DNA from: Actinotalea caeni
GTDB lineage: Bacteria > Actinomycetota > Actinomycetes > Actinomycetales > Beutenbergiaceae
NCBI RefSeq assembly: GCF_009733795.1
Contig: NZ_WNXX01000027.1
Span: 1 to 36,059 of the forward strand
Reading direction: 5' to 3'
Length of the DNA: 36,059 bases
How positions within the stretch are numbered: position 1 is the stretch's first letter; every line of letters starts with the position of its first letter. The translations under genes and the position numbers were made by a program. The notes under the pieces are model-generated. The model worked only from the letters and a program-made list of their open reading frames with translations. It did not search any database and had not been told where the DNA came from. Below are positions 1 through 7,730 of the stretch, in pieces.

Positions 1-1
1 C

Positions 2-1303
2 GCCGAGCTGGAGGCGGCGGCCGACGTCGCCGCGCGCGGGCTGGCCCGGGCGATGCGCGAGGCGCGCGACCTGGGGCGGCGCGAGGTGGGGGTGTGCGCG
101 GGCAACCACCGTGGCCTGCTCGCCGGCCTCACGGCCGCCGGGGCGCTGGGGCTCGACGCCGTCCTGGTGCCGCCGTCGGCGGGCCGCGAGCTGCTGACGG
201 CCGCGTTCGCCGACCTCGACGTCGTGCTCACCGACACCGTGACCGAGGAGCTGGTGGCGAGCACCGCGCCGCACGCGCGTCGCGTCGACACGCGCGCGCG
301 GCCGGACGGGCTCGGCGGGTCGCTGCGGTCGGTGCCACGGCCGCGCCGGGCCGGCCGGCTGCGGCTGCTGACGTCGGGAACCACCGGCACGCCGAAGACC
401 GTCGAGCGCGGTGGCGCGGCGATCGGTCAGCTCGCCACCGTGCTCAGCCTCATGCGCGCGCTCGAGCTGCGCCGCGACGAGCCGGTCGTGCTGGCGCCGT
501 CGGTGGCGCACGGCCACGGTCTGTCGGTGCTGACCGCCGCGCTCGTCGTCGGGGCGCCGGTGGTGATGGCGCACGGTGCCGACGGCGCCGAGCTCGTCGA
601 GCTCGTGCACGCCCACGACGCGGGCGTGCTCGCCGTCGTCCCCGCCCAGCTGGCCGACGTGCTGCACGCGCTGGAGGACGAGGTGGCCGCGGGCGCGCCG
701 CTGCCGGAGCTGCCGGCGCTGCGCCGCGTCGTCACCGGCTCCGCGCCACTGACCGCCGGCCTGGTCGAGCGCGCCCGGGCGCTGCTCGGCGACATCGTCG
801 TCGACTTCTACGGCTCGAGCGAGGCCGGGACCGCCACGATCGCGCGGCCCGACGACCTGCGGACGGCGCCCGGCACCGTCGGGCGGCCCGCGGCCGGCGT
901 GCGCGTGGAGATCGTCGACGACGGCGGCGCACCGGTCCCGGTCGGCGTCGTGGGCCAGGTGCGGATCAGCTCGCCCTGGCGGGCGGCCGAGCAGGACGCC
1001 GCGCTGCAGGTCGGCGACCTCGGTCACCTCGACGAGCAGGGTCGGCTGTTCCTCGACGGCCGTGCCGACGACCTCGTCGACGTCGGCGGGCACCTGGTCT
1101 CGACCAGCCGGGTGCGGGACTGGTTCGCGCAGCAGCCCGGGGTGCGCGACGCCGTCGTGCACGTGCTCGACCACAGCGAGCTCGGCCACGAGCTGCTGGT
1201 CGAGGTGACCGGCTCGGCCGACGTCACCGAGCTGCGCGAGCGCGCGCTCGCCGAGCTCGGCCCGGCCAGCGCGCCCCGGCTGGTCGAGCGCGACCCGCGC
1301 TGA
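2..1303 (+). CDS. AMP-binding (acyl-CoA synthetase-like) protein, 5' partial
   Basis: This is a member of the ANL adenylate-forming superfamily, which activates carboxylic acids as acyl-adenylates. The reading frame is open from base 2, so the true start probably lies upstream of the window; an internal ATG is at 53. Visible core motifs are the phosphate-binding loop TSGTTGTPK (encoded near 374-400), the acid/aromatic motif FYGSSEAGT near 807-833 and the hinge region GRADDLVDVGG near 1060-1090. The C-terminal subdomain is short: the protein stops at APRLVERDPR, where homologues would continue to the A10 motif with the catalytic lysine. That lysine is therefore not seen, so full adenylation activity is doubtful. 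The substrate cannot be told. It converges on the methyltransferase gene with 9 bp between the stops. Confidence 0.8.
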   Translation, partial: AELEAAADVAARGLARAMREARDLGRREVGVCAGNHRGLLAGLTAAGALGLDAVLVPPSAGRELLTAAFADLDVVLTDTVTEELVASTAPHARRVDTRARPDGLGGSLRSVPRPRRAGRLRLLTSGTTGTPKTVERGGAAIGQLATVLSLMRALELRRDEPVVLAPSVAHGHGLSVLTAALVVGAPVVMAHGADGAELVELVHAHDAGVLAVVPAQLADVLHALEDEVAAGAPLPELPALRRVVTGSAPLTAGLVERARALLGDIVVDFYGSSEAGTATIARPDDLRTAPGTVGRPAAGVRVEIVDDGGAPVPVGVVGQVRISSPWRAAEQDAALQVGDLGHLDEQGRLFLDGRADDLVDVGGHLVSTSRVRDWFAQQPGVRDAVVHVLDHSELGHELLVEVTGSADVTELRERALAELGPASAPRLVERDPR

Positions 1304-1312
1304 CCGACCGTC

Positions 1313-1915
1313 TCAGCCGCGCCGGACCAGCGCCCACTGGTAGCGGTGACCGCCGTCGTGGCCCCAGGTCTCGAAGACCTCCACGGCGCCGACACGCTCG
1401 AGCGCGGCCCGCAGCCCCGCGTCCGTGCGCCGGTCGAAGAAGCGGCCGTGCTCGTCGAAGCCCGCGAGCGCGGGCTCGTGGCCCCAGACACCGACGGCCG
1501 CGACACCGCCCGGTCGCAGCACGCGCGCGATCTCGGCGAGCGCCTGCTCGAACGCCGCCGGGTCGAGGTGCATGAGGGTGCTCATCGACCACACGGCGTC
1601 GACGCTCGCATCGGCGACCGGCAGCGCCGTCGCGCTCGCGACGCGCGCGTCCAGGCCGAGCGTCCGGCAGATCGCCACGCCCTCCGGCGACAGGTCGATC
1701 CCGAGGTAGCGGCCGCGCCCGGCCGCGAGCACGCGGCCGTCACGCCCGGCGCCGCAGCCGACCTCCAGCACGGTGTCGGCCTCGGTGAGCGCGTCCGCGA
1801 ACGCCTGCACCCGCGCGGTGCGCTCCGCCCCGAGCGGCCGGTCCGCCCGCGTGCGCATCTCACCGGCGTAGTAGGCGAGCATGCGCTCGGCGACGAGCGG
1901 GTCCGCGGGGTCCAT
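1313..1915 (-). CDS. class I SAM-dependent methyltransferase
   Basis: A 200-residue Rossmann-fold methyltransferase (Methyltransf_11/25 type) that would transfer a methyl group from S-adenosylmethionine to an unidentified small molecule. Motif I, VLEVGCGAGRDG, lies at about residues 49-60, followed by the acidic residue of GIDLS that binds the SAM ribose, and later by ARVLRPGG, typical of the post-core strand. The frame stays open upstream to 1987, but the ATG at 1915 (MDPADPLVAERM) is preferred because it gives the normal family length and leaves room for a promoter against the divergent gene at 1986. There is no signal peptide, so it is cytoplasmic. Its neighbours do not reveal a substrate. 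Confidence 0.8.
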   Translation of the reverse strand: MDPADPLVAERMLAYYAGEMRTRADRPLGAERTARVQAFADALTEADTVLEVGCGAGRDGRVLAAGRGRYLGIDLSPEGVAICRTLGLDARVASATALPVADASVDAVWSMSTLMHLDPAAFEQALAEIARVLRPGGVAAVGVWGHEPALAGFDEHGRFFDRRTDAGLRAALERVGAVEVFETWGHDGGHRYQWALVRRG

Positions 1916-1985
1916 GCCGACCACCGTAGGGCCGCGGCGTGGACACGTGTGGCACGGGCTCGGTCGGCTCGGGCAGGGTAGACGC

Positions 1986-3020
1986 ATGCGCTACGTCGTC
2001 GTGGGTGCCGGTGCGATCGGCTCGGGTGTCGGAGGGCTGCTCGCCGACGCGGGCAGCGACGTCGTGCTGGTGGCGCGGGGCGACCACCTGCGCGCCATGT
2101 CCGAGCACGGCCTCCTCGTGCGCACGCCCGACCGCGAGATCGCCTGCCGGCCCGTGGTCGCGGCCGGGCCGCAGGACGTCCGGCTCACCACCGACGACGT
2201 GCTCGTGCTGACGACGAAGACCCACCAGGCGCACGAGGCGCTGCAGACCTGGGCCGACGCGCCCGTGCACGACGACAGCGGCGCCGTCGTGGGCACCGCG
2301 GGGGAGCGGCTGCCGATCCTGACCGCGCTCAACGGCGTCGCGAGCGAGGAGATCGCGCTGCGCTGGTTCGCGCGGGTCTTCGGCGTGTGCGTGTGGATGC
2401 CCGCGGTGCTGACCGCACCCGGCGAGGTCGTGGTGCGCTCGGCTCCCGTGCACGCGGTACTGCACACCTCGCGCTACCCCGCCGTGCTCGCGGACGACCG
2501 CGACGCCGAGCTGCTGTGCGGGCTGGCGCTGGAGTGGCGGCGCGCGGGCGTCGAGGTGCCGCTGCCGGGTGACGTGATGCCGTGGAAGTACCGCAAGTTG
2601 ATCGGCAACCTCGGCAACGCCGTGCAGGCGCTGCTGGGCGACGGCGCCGACGGGCAGGACGTCGCCGGCGCGGCGCGCGAGGAGGCGCTCGCGCTGTACG
2701 AGGCCGCCGGCGTCGTCATGAATTCGGCCGAGGAGGAGGCCGCGTACCGGGACGCGCTCGAGGTGCGTCCGGTGCCCGGGGCGCCCGCCGAGCTCGGCGG
2801 CTCGACGTGGCAGTCGTTGCAGCGCGGCACCGGCACGGTGGAGACCGACTACCTCAACGGCGAGATCGTCGCGCTGGCCCACCGGCTCGGTCGGACCGCG
2901 CCGGTCAACGCCGCGCTGGCCAGGCTCACGCGGCAGGCGGCGCGGCAGGGCCGGCGTCCCGGCGACATGACCGCCGACGCCCTGCGGGCCGCCGTCGGGC
3001 TCGTCGACGCCCGCGACTGA
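1986..3020 (+). CDS. ketopantoate reductase-like (ApbA/PanE family) oxidoreductase
   Basis: A 344-residue NADP-dependent 2-oxoacid reductase of the ApbA/PanE family. The N-terminal dinucleotide site is GAGAIG (residues 7-12). The conserved asparagine is in LTALNG (N116), the family lysine is in KLIGNLGNAV (K204), and the C-terminal helical domain carries the family's serine plus TDYLNGEIV block. ATG 1986 is chosen because it begins directly with the MRYVVVGAGAIG strand; the longer frame from 1881 adds an unrelated tail. The family reaction is ketopantoate to pantoate in coenzyme A synthesis, but no panB or panC is nearby. Many actinobacteria carry several paralogues, so an unknown 2-oxoacid substrate is equally possible. 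Confidence 0.8.
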   Translation: MRYVVVGAGAIGSGVGGLLADAGSDVVLVARGDHLRAMSEHGLLVRTPDREIACRPVVAAGPQDVRLTTDDVLVLTTKTHQAHEALQTWADAPVHDDSGAVVGTAGERLPILTALNGVASEEIALRWFARVFGVCVWMPAVLTAPGEVVVRSAPVHAVLHTSRYPAVLADDRDAELLCGLALEWRRAGVEVPLPGDVMPWKYRKLIGNLGNAVQALLGDGADGQDVAGAAREEALALYEAAGVVMNSAEEEAAYRDALEVRPVPGAPAELGGSTWQSLQRGTGTVETDYLNGEIVALAHRLGRTAPVNAALARLTRQAARQGRRPGDMTADALRAAVGLVDARD

Positions 3021-3073
3021 CGGCGCTCGCGGTCCCTCCACGGCCCGCCGGCGGGCGCGCGGAGGCAACTCGC

Positions 3074-3122
3074 GGCAAGCGCCTGCCCTCACCTTCCAGT
3101 GAATCGGTTCGCGACCTAGCAT
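3074..3122 (+). promoter_or_regulatory. two LacI-type operator candidates and a -10 element
   Basis: The 164-bp gap before the binding-protein gene holds a near-perfect palindrome GGCAAGCGCCTGCC (3074-3087, 12 of 14 positions self-complementary) and GTGAATCGGTTCGC (3099-3112). The second contains AATCGGTT, matching the LacI-family half-site pattern AAnCGnTT. Directly after it is TAGCAT (3117-3122), a plausible actinobacterial -10; no good -35 is seen. The second site would lie in the promoter spacer, a position suited to repression. The first shares GCAAGCG and TGC with the site at 20787-20800. No LacI gene lies next to this operon. Function is inferred. Confidence 0.5.
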
Positions 3123-3184
3123 GGCCGGGCGTCCGGCGCCCCGGCCGGTGCGAGCGACGACGACGACGACGGAAGGCTCCTCCG

Positions 3185-4498
3185 ATGGCTACCTCACGAC
3201 GGCAGTTCCTCACGATGGCCTCGCTGGGCGCGATGGGCGCGGGCCTCGGCCTCGCCGGGTGCAGCCGAGGTGGTGGCGGCGGCACCGGTGGCGGCGGCGG
3301 CGAGGACGGCGTCGGGCTCACCTTCACGTGGTGGGGCAACGAGGTCCGCAACGCCAACACGAGCGAGATGATCGCGGCCTACGTCGAGGCCAACCCGGGC
3401 ATCACGATCGAGGAGCAGCCCGGCGAGTGGGCCAGCTACTGGGACCGGCTCGCCACCCAGACCGCCGGCAACACCGCGCCCGACGTCATCCAGATGGACA
3501 TGGCCTACATCAGCGAGTACGGCCAGCGCGGCGCGCTCCTCGACCTCGCCGAGCACGGCATCGACGTCTCGGGGTTCGTCGAGGGCACCGAGGCCTCGGG
3601 CGACATCGAGGGGAAGAGCTACGGCGTCAACGCCGGCATCAACACGCCCGTGATCATGGTGCACGCCGACCTGCTCGAGGAGCTCGGCATCGAGATGCCC
3701 GACGACACGACGTGGACGTGGGACGACTGGCTCGAGCTCGCGACGTCGATCAGCGAGGCCTCGGGGGGCGACGTCATCGGCACGTCGACCTTCATCTCCA
3801 ACGACTCGATGCTCAGCGGCTGGCTGCGCCAGCAGGGCAAGGAGCTGTTCGTCCCCGGCAACGAGCCCGGGTTCACGGTCGACGACATCGTCACCTGGCT
3901 CGAGTACCACCAGCAGTTCGCCGACGCCGGCGCGATCCCCAGCCCCTCGCAGATCACCGAGGACTCCTCGGTGCCGCTGGACCAGAGCATGTTCGTCACC
4001 GGCAGGACGGCGATGTCGATGTGGTGGTCGAACCAGCTCGAGGCGGTCGAGGCGGCCGCCGGCAAGGAGTTCGCGTTCCTGCGCTTCCCGAGCATCGCGG
4101 GCGACGCGCTGCAGCGGAAGGCCTGGTACAAGGCGTCGATGCTGTGGTCGGTCTCGGCCCGCACGGCGCACCCGGAGGAGTCGGTCGCGCTCATCAACTG
4201 GCTGATCAACAGCACCGAGGCGAACGAGATCCAGCTCGCCGAGCGCGGCATCCCTGCCAACAGCGAGGTCGCGTCCGTGATCGAGCCGCTGCTGTCCGAC
4301 GGTCAGCAGCGGGTGCTCACCTTCATCAACGACATCGTCCCCGAGCTCGGTGAGACCCCGATCGCGCCGCCGCCCGGCGGTGGCCAGCTCAGCCCGCTGC
4401 TGCTGCGCTACGCGACCGACATGCTCTTCGGCAACATCGGCGCGCGCGAGGCCGCCGAGGGCTTCTACGACGAGCTGACCGCGGCCCTCGGAGCCTGA
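3185..4498 (+). CDS. sugar ABC transporter substrate-binding lipoprotein
   Basis: A 437-residue extracellular solute-binding protein of family 1 (MalE/UgpB superfamily) that captures a sugar or oligosaccharide for the two downstream permeases. ATG 3185 is supported by GGAAGG at 3171-3176 and by the signal peptide that follows: SRRQFL is a twin-arginine motif, the hydrophobic stretch ends at LAGC, and Cys26 would be lipidated, so it is exported by Tat and anchored outside the membrane. A Gly-rich linker (27-40) leads to the mature domain, which begins LTFTWWGN. It resembles the binding protein at 21036 (WWGN start, RLAT...TAPDV block, GALLDLA), which points to an old duplication. The substrate is unknown; no glycosidase is adjacent. 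Confidence 0.87.
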   Translation: MATSRRQFLTMASLGAMGAGLGLAGCSRGGGGGTGGGGGEDGVGLTFTWWGNEVRNANTSEMIAAYVEANPGITIEEQPGEWASYWDRLATQTAGNTAPDVIQMDMAYISEYGQRGALLDLAEHGIDVSGFVEGTEASGDIEGKSYGVNAGINTPVIMVHADLLEELGIEMPDDTTWTWDDWLELATSISEASGGDVIGTSTFISNDSMLSGWLRQQGKELFVPGNEPGFTVDDIVTWLEYHQQFADAGAIPSPSQITEDSSVPLDQSMFVTGRTAMSMWWSNQLEAVEAAAGKEFAFLRFPSIAGDALQRKAWYKASMLWSVSARTAHPEESVALINWLINSTEANEIQLAERGIPANSEVASVIEPLLSDGQQRVLTFINDIVPELGETPIAPPPGGGQLSPLLLRYATDMLFGNIGAREAAEGFYDELTAALGA

Positions 4499-4501
4499 CG
4501 C

Positions 4502-5458
4502 GTGAGCGCGATCTCGGAGCTGTCGAAGCTCAGCACCCGACGGGCGCTGAGCCCGGAGGACCGCGCGGCCCGCCGGAAGGAGGCGAGCCGCGACAACAAG
4601 GCCGGCTACCTGTTCCTGCTGCCGTGGCTCGTGGGGCTGTTCGCCTTCACGCTCGGGCCGATGCTGGCCTCGCTGTACCTGTCGATGACCGACTACAACC
4701 TCATCCAGACGCCGAGCTTCATCGGTCTCGACAACTACGCGCGGATGCTCGACGACGCGCGGCTGCACCAGTCGCTGCGGGTGACCTTCACCTACGTGGT
4801 CGTCGGGGTGCCGCTGCAGCTGGCGCTCGCGCTCGCGATCGCGCTGCTCCTCGACAAGGGCATGCGCGGGCTGCCGATCTACCGGTCGATCTTCTACCTG
4901 CCCTCGATGCTCGGCGGCTCGGTCGCCATCGCGCTGCTGTGGCGGCAGATCTTCGGCACCACCGGACTCGTCAACCAGGTGCTGCAGCTGTTCGGGGTGC
5001 CGGCGACGACCGGCTACGTCTCCGACCCGCAGTACGCGCTGTGGACGCTGATCCTGCTGCACGTGTGGACGTTCGGCTCGCCGATGGTGATCTTCCTGGC
5101 GGGGCTGCGGCAGATCCCGACGATGTACTACGAGGCCGCGTCGCTCGACGGCGCAGGCCGGCTGAAGAAGTTCCTCACGATCACGATGCCGCTGCTGTCG
5201 CCGATCGTGTTCTTCAACCTGGTGCTCCAGATCATCGGTGCGTTCCAGTCGTTCACCCAGGCCTACGTCGTCTCCAACGGCACCGGTGGCCCGTCCGACT
5301 CGACGCTCTTCTTCACGCTCTACCTCTACGAGCGGGGGTTCACCAACTTCCAGATGGGCTACGCGTCCGCGATGGCGTGGGTGCTGCTCGTCATCATCGC
5401 CGCCTTCACGGCGATCAACTTCTTCGCCGCCAAGTACTGGGTCTTCTACGATGACTGA
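4502..5458 (+). CDS. sugar ABC transporter permease (MalF/UgpA type)
   Basis: A 318-residue integral membrane permease, the MalF-type half of the importer. It starts at a GTG 3 bp after the binding-protein stop and has a charged cytoplasmic N-terminus of about 35 residues followed by six predicted membrane helices. The EAA loop that contacts the ATPase is YYEAASLDGAGRLKKF, ending in MPLLSP. It is strikingly similar to the permease at 19777-20763 along most of its length (for example VVVGVPLQLALAL and LLLDKGMRGL), so the two systems are paralogous. No ATP-binding subunit is encoded in the operon. Confidence 0.9.
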   Translation: MSAISELSKLSTRRALSPEDRAARRKEASRDNKAGYLFLLPWLVGLFAFTLGPMLASLYLSMTDYNLIQTPSFIGLDNYARMLDDARLHQSLRVTFTYVVVGVPLQLALALAIALLLDKGMRGLPIYRSIFYLPSMLGGSVAIALLWRQIFGTTGLVNQVLQLFGVPATTGYVSDPQYALWTLILLHVWTFGSPMVIFLAGLRQIPTMYYEAASLDGAGRLKKFLTITMPLLSPIVFFNLVLQIIGAFQSFTQAYVVSNGTGGPSDSTLFFTLYLYERGFTNFQMGYASAMAWVLLVIIAAFTAINFFAAKYWVFYDD

Positions 5459-6314
5459 GCTCGCCACCGCCCGCCCGCGCGCCGGCGCCTCGATCGCGAG
5501 GTCGCTGGCCAAGCACCTGCTGCTGATCGTCGCCTCGCTCGCGATGATCTACCCGCTGGTGTGGATGCTCGTCAGCTCCCTGCGGCCCACCGAGGTCATC
5601 TTCCGGACCCCTGGCCTGTGGCTCAACGAGCTCTACATCGAGAACTACATCGAGGGCTGGACGGCGCTCGCCCGCCCGTTCGACTGGTACATCGTCAACT
5701 CGGCGATCGTCGTCGTCGGCGCGATCGCGGGGAACCTGCTGTCCTGCTCGCTCGCGGCGTACGCGTTCGCACGGCTGAAGTTCCGGCTGCGCAACCTGTG
5801 GTTCGCGATCATGCTGATGACGATCATGCTGCCGTTCCACGTCGTCGTCGTGCCGCAGTACATCGTGTTCAACAACCTCGGCATGGTGAACACGTTCCTG
5901 CCGCTGGTGCTGCCGAAGTTCCTCGCGACCGACGCGTTCTTCGTGTTCCTCATGGTGCAGTTCATCCGCGGCATCCCGAAGGAGCTCGACGAGGCGGCCC
6001 GCATCGATGGGGCGGGGCACCTGCGCATCTTCGGCCAGGTGATGATCCCGCTGATGGTCCCGGCGCTCGCGACGACCGCGATCTTCACGTTCATCTGGAC
6101 CTGGAGCGACTTCTTCACCTCGCTCATCTACCTGACGTCGCCGGACATGTACACGGTCCCGATCGCGCTGCGCTCGTTCCTCGACGCGACGTCCGGGAGC
6201 AACTGGGGCGCGATGTTCGCGATGTCGATCGTGTCGCTGGTGCCGATCTTCTTCGCGTTCCTGTTCGGCCAGAAGTACCTGGTCAAGGGGATCGCGACCA
6301 CGGGCGGCAAGTAG
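5451..6314 (+). CDS. sugar ABC transporter permease (MalG/UgpE type)
   Basis: The second, MalG-type permease of the importer, 287 residues with six predicted membrane helices. ATG 5451 overlaps the end of the preceding gene by 8 bp, so the two are translationally coupled; the longer frame from 5238 only reads through that gene. The EAA loop is ELDEAARIDGAGHLRIFG with PLMVP after it, and the C-terminus LVKGIATTGGK is typical of this half. It closely resembles the permease at 18893-19780, including the MLPFHVVVVPQ and FTFIWTWSDFF blocks. It is the last gene of the operon, followed by a strong hairpin. Confidence 0.9.
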   Translation: MTELATARPRAGASIARSLAKHLLLIVASLAMIYPLVWMLVSSLRPTEVIFRTPGLWLNELYIENYIEGWTALARPFDWYIVNSAIVVVGAIAGNLLSCSLAAYAFARLKFRLRNLWFAIMLMTIMLPFHVVVVPQYIVFNNLGMVNTFLPLVLPKFLATDAFFVFLMVQFIRGIPKELDEAARIDGAGHLRIFGQVMIPLMVPALATTAIFTFIWTWSDFFTSLIYLTSPDMYTVPIALRSFLDATSGSNWGAMFAMSIVSLVPIFFAFLFGQKYLVKGIATTGGK

Positions 6315-6335
6315 CGCGACGTCACCGCACGCGCG

Positions 6336-6374
6336 ACGGCGGCCCGACCCCGGTCTGCGGAGTCGGGCCGCCGT
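6336..6374. terminator. bidirectional terminator hairpin
   Basis: A perfect 13-bp inverted repeat, ACGGCGGCCCGAC (6336-6348) and GTCGGGCCGCCGT (6362-6374), with a 13-nt loop, sits between the convergent ends of the sugar importer (6314) and the phosphodiesterase gene (6389). There is no U-tract, as is common in high-GC actinobacteria. Its symmetry would let it stop transcription from both sides. Confidence 0.75.
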
Positions 6375-6388
6375 GGCCGTTGCGGCCC

Positions 6389-7699
6389 TCAGACCGGCAG
6401 CGGGCGCGCGGTGAGCAGCTCGTGCAGCACCGTGCCCTCCGCGTGCGGCAGGTCGACGCCGAGCAGGGCCGCGAACGTGGGTGCCTCGTCGAGCATGCTG
6501 CGCCGCCCGAGGTCGACGCCCGGCGCGATGTCCGGCCCCGTCGCGACGAAGAGCGGCTGGCCGCCGTGGCGGGGAGCGTGGCCGTGGTTGCCGAGGACGG
6601 GCGGGAAGTCGTCGTCGCCGCGCCGCACGACCGGGCGGCGGTCCCAGAGCATCCCGACGACGACGCCCGGCTCGGACTCGACGACGTAGTCGAACGGGCC
6701 GTCCAGGCCGTGGGCGCGCGCGGTCTCCTCGGCGGTCCAGATCCTCTCGATCCGGTACTCCGGGGTGGCCTCGATCTCCGCGAGCAGCGTCTCGACCTCG
6801 GCGCGGCGCCCGGGCGTGATGCCCTCGGCGAGGAACAGCTGGCCCGAGAGCCCGGCACCGAGGCAGAGCACGTCGTAGTCGAGCAGCCGCCCCGCCTCGT
6901 CGAGGCGGACGAGGCCGCGCTCGACGAAGATCGTGTTGAGGTTCGTGTGCTGCTCGGTGTCGAGGTGACCGTGGTCGGACACCAGCACGATGTTCGTCCG
7001 CCCGAGGTCGCCGGTGTCGGCGAGCGCGTCGAGGAACGTGCCCAGGGTGGCGTCGACCTCGCGCAGCGCCTGCTCGACGTGCGGGCCGTGTGCGCCGCCG
7101 GCGTGGCGGGCCGAGTCGACCTCCACGAGGTGGACGAACATGACGTCGGGTCGCTCGTGGCGCAGGATCTGCTCGGCCACGTGGTTGACGAATGCGTAGT
7201 ACCGCGGCTTGCGCCCGGTGACGTCGACCAGGTGGAGGTTCGGCAGCACGTACCGCTCGAGCGACGCGGCGTTGGTCGTGCGCCGGTACTGGTCCTCGAG
7301 ACCGTCGAACACCTGTGGGCTCGCGATCTCGGGCACGAGCCAGTCGACGTGCCGCTCGTTCGCCGTCACCGGCCACTGCACGGCGGCGACCGTGAGACCC
7401 GCCGCGTGCGCGGCCTCGAAGATCGTCGGGACGCGGATGGCACCCGCGTCCCAGAACCACTCCGAGGCGTCACCCCGGCCGGGCTGGAACTGCAGGTTGT
7501 TGAAGATCCCGGTCCGCGCCGGCGGGCAGCCGGTCGTCTGGGCGGTGTGGTTGGGGTAGGTGACCGAGGGGTAGACGCCCTCGATCTCGGCGACGGCGGC
7601 CTGCTCGAGGATGCGGGAGAACGCCGGCAGGGTCCGGGCGAACGGGAGGTCGTCGTGGTGCATCGCGTCGACCGACACGACGAGCAGCTTGTGGGGCAC
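6389..7699 (-). CDS. phosphodiesterase of the alkaline phosphatase / NPP superfamily
   Basis: A 436-residue type I phosphodiesterase/nucleotide pyrophosphatase-like enzyme. The two-metal site can be followed: D11 (VVSVDAM), nucleophile T47 in VTYPNHT with N50, D195 and H199 in VEVDSARH, D242-H243 in VSDHGH, and a late His near 372 in GNHGHAP. There is no signal peptide, so it should act in the cytoplasm. GTG 7699 is preferred because the catalytic strand starts directly after it and it leaves a 31-bp gap to the upstream gene. A start at 7762 would overlap that gene. It is the last gene of the ugp-like operon, the place UgpQ holds in Escherichia coli, so I infer that it cleaves imported glycerophosphodiesters. 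Nucleotide or phosphonate-type substrates remain possible. Confidence 0.82.
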   Translation of the reverse strand: MPHKLLVVSVDAMHHDDLPFARTLPAFSRILEQAAVAEIEGVYPSVTYPNHTAQTTGCPPARTGIFNNLQFQPGRGDASEWFWDAGAIRVPTIFEAAHAAGLTVAAVQWPVTANERHVDWLVPEIASPQVFDGLEDQYRRTTNAASLERYVLPNLHLVDVTGRKPRYYAFVNHVAEQILRHERPDVMFVHLVEVDSARHAGGAHGPHVEQALREVDATLGTFLDALADTGDLGRTNIVLVSDHGHLDTEQHTNLNTIFVERGLVRLDEAGRLLDYDVLCLGAGLSGQLFLAEGITPGRRAEVETLLAEIEATPEYRIERIWTAEETARAHGLDGPFDYVVESEPGVVVGMLWDRRPVVRRGDDDFPPVLGNHGHAPRHGGQPLFVATGPDIAPGVDLGRRSMLDEAPTFAALLGVDLPHAEGTVLHELLTARPLPV

Positions 7700-7730
7700 G
7701 GTGGTCTCGCTCTCTGCGGGGAGGGTGGGG

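Noticed and set aside
1986-3020. Assignment as the pantothenate-pathway panE
   Set aside because: No panB, panC or coenzyme A gene is nearby, and this family has many paralogues with other substrates, so no gene symbol is given.
3194-5512. A 772-codon minus-strand frame opposite the first importer
   Set aside because: Shadow of conserved binding-protein and permease genes with clear motifs on the plus strand.
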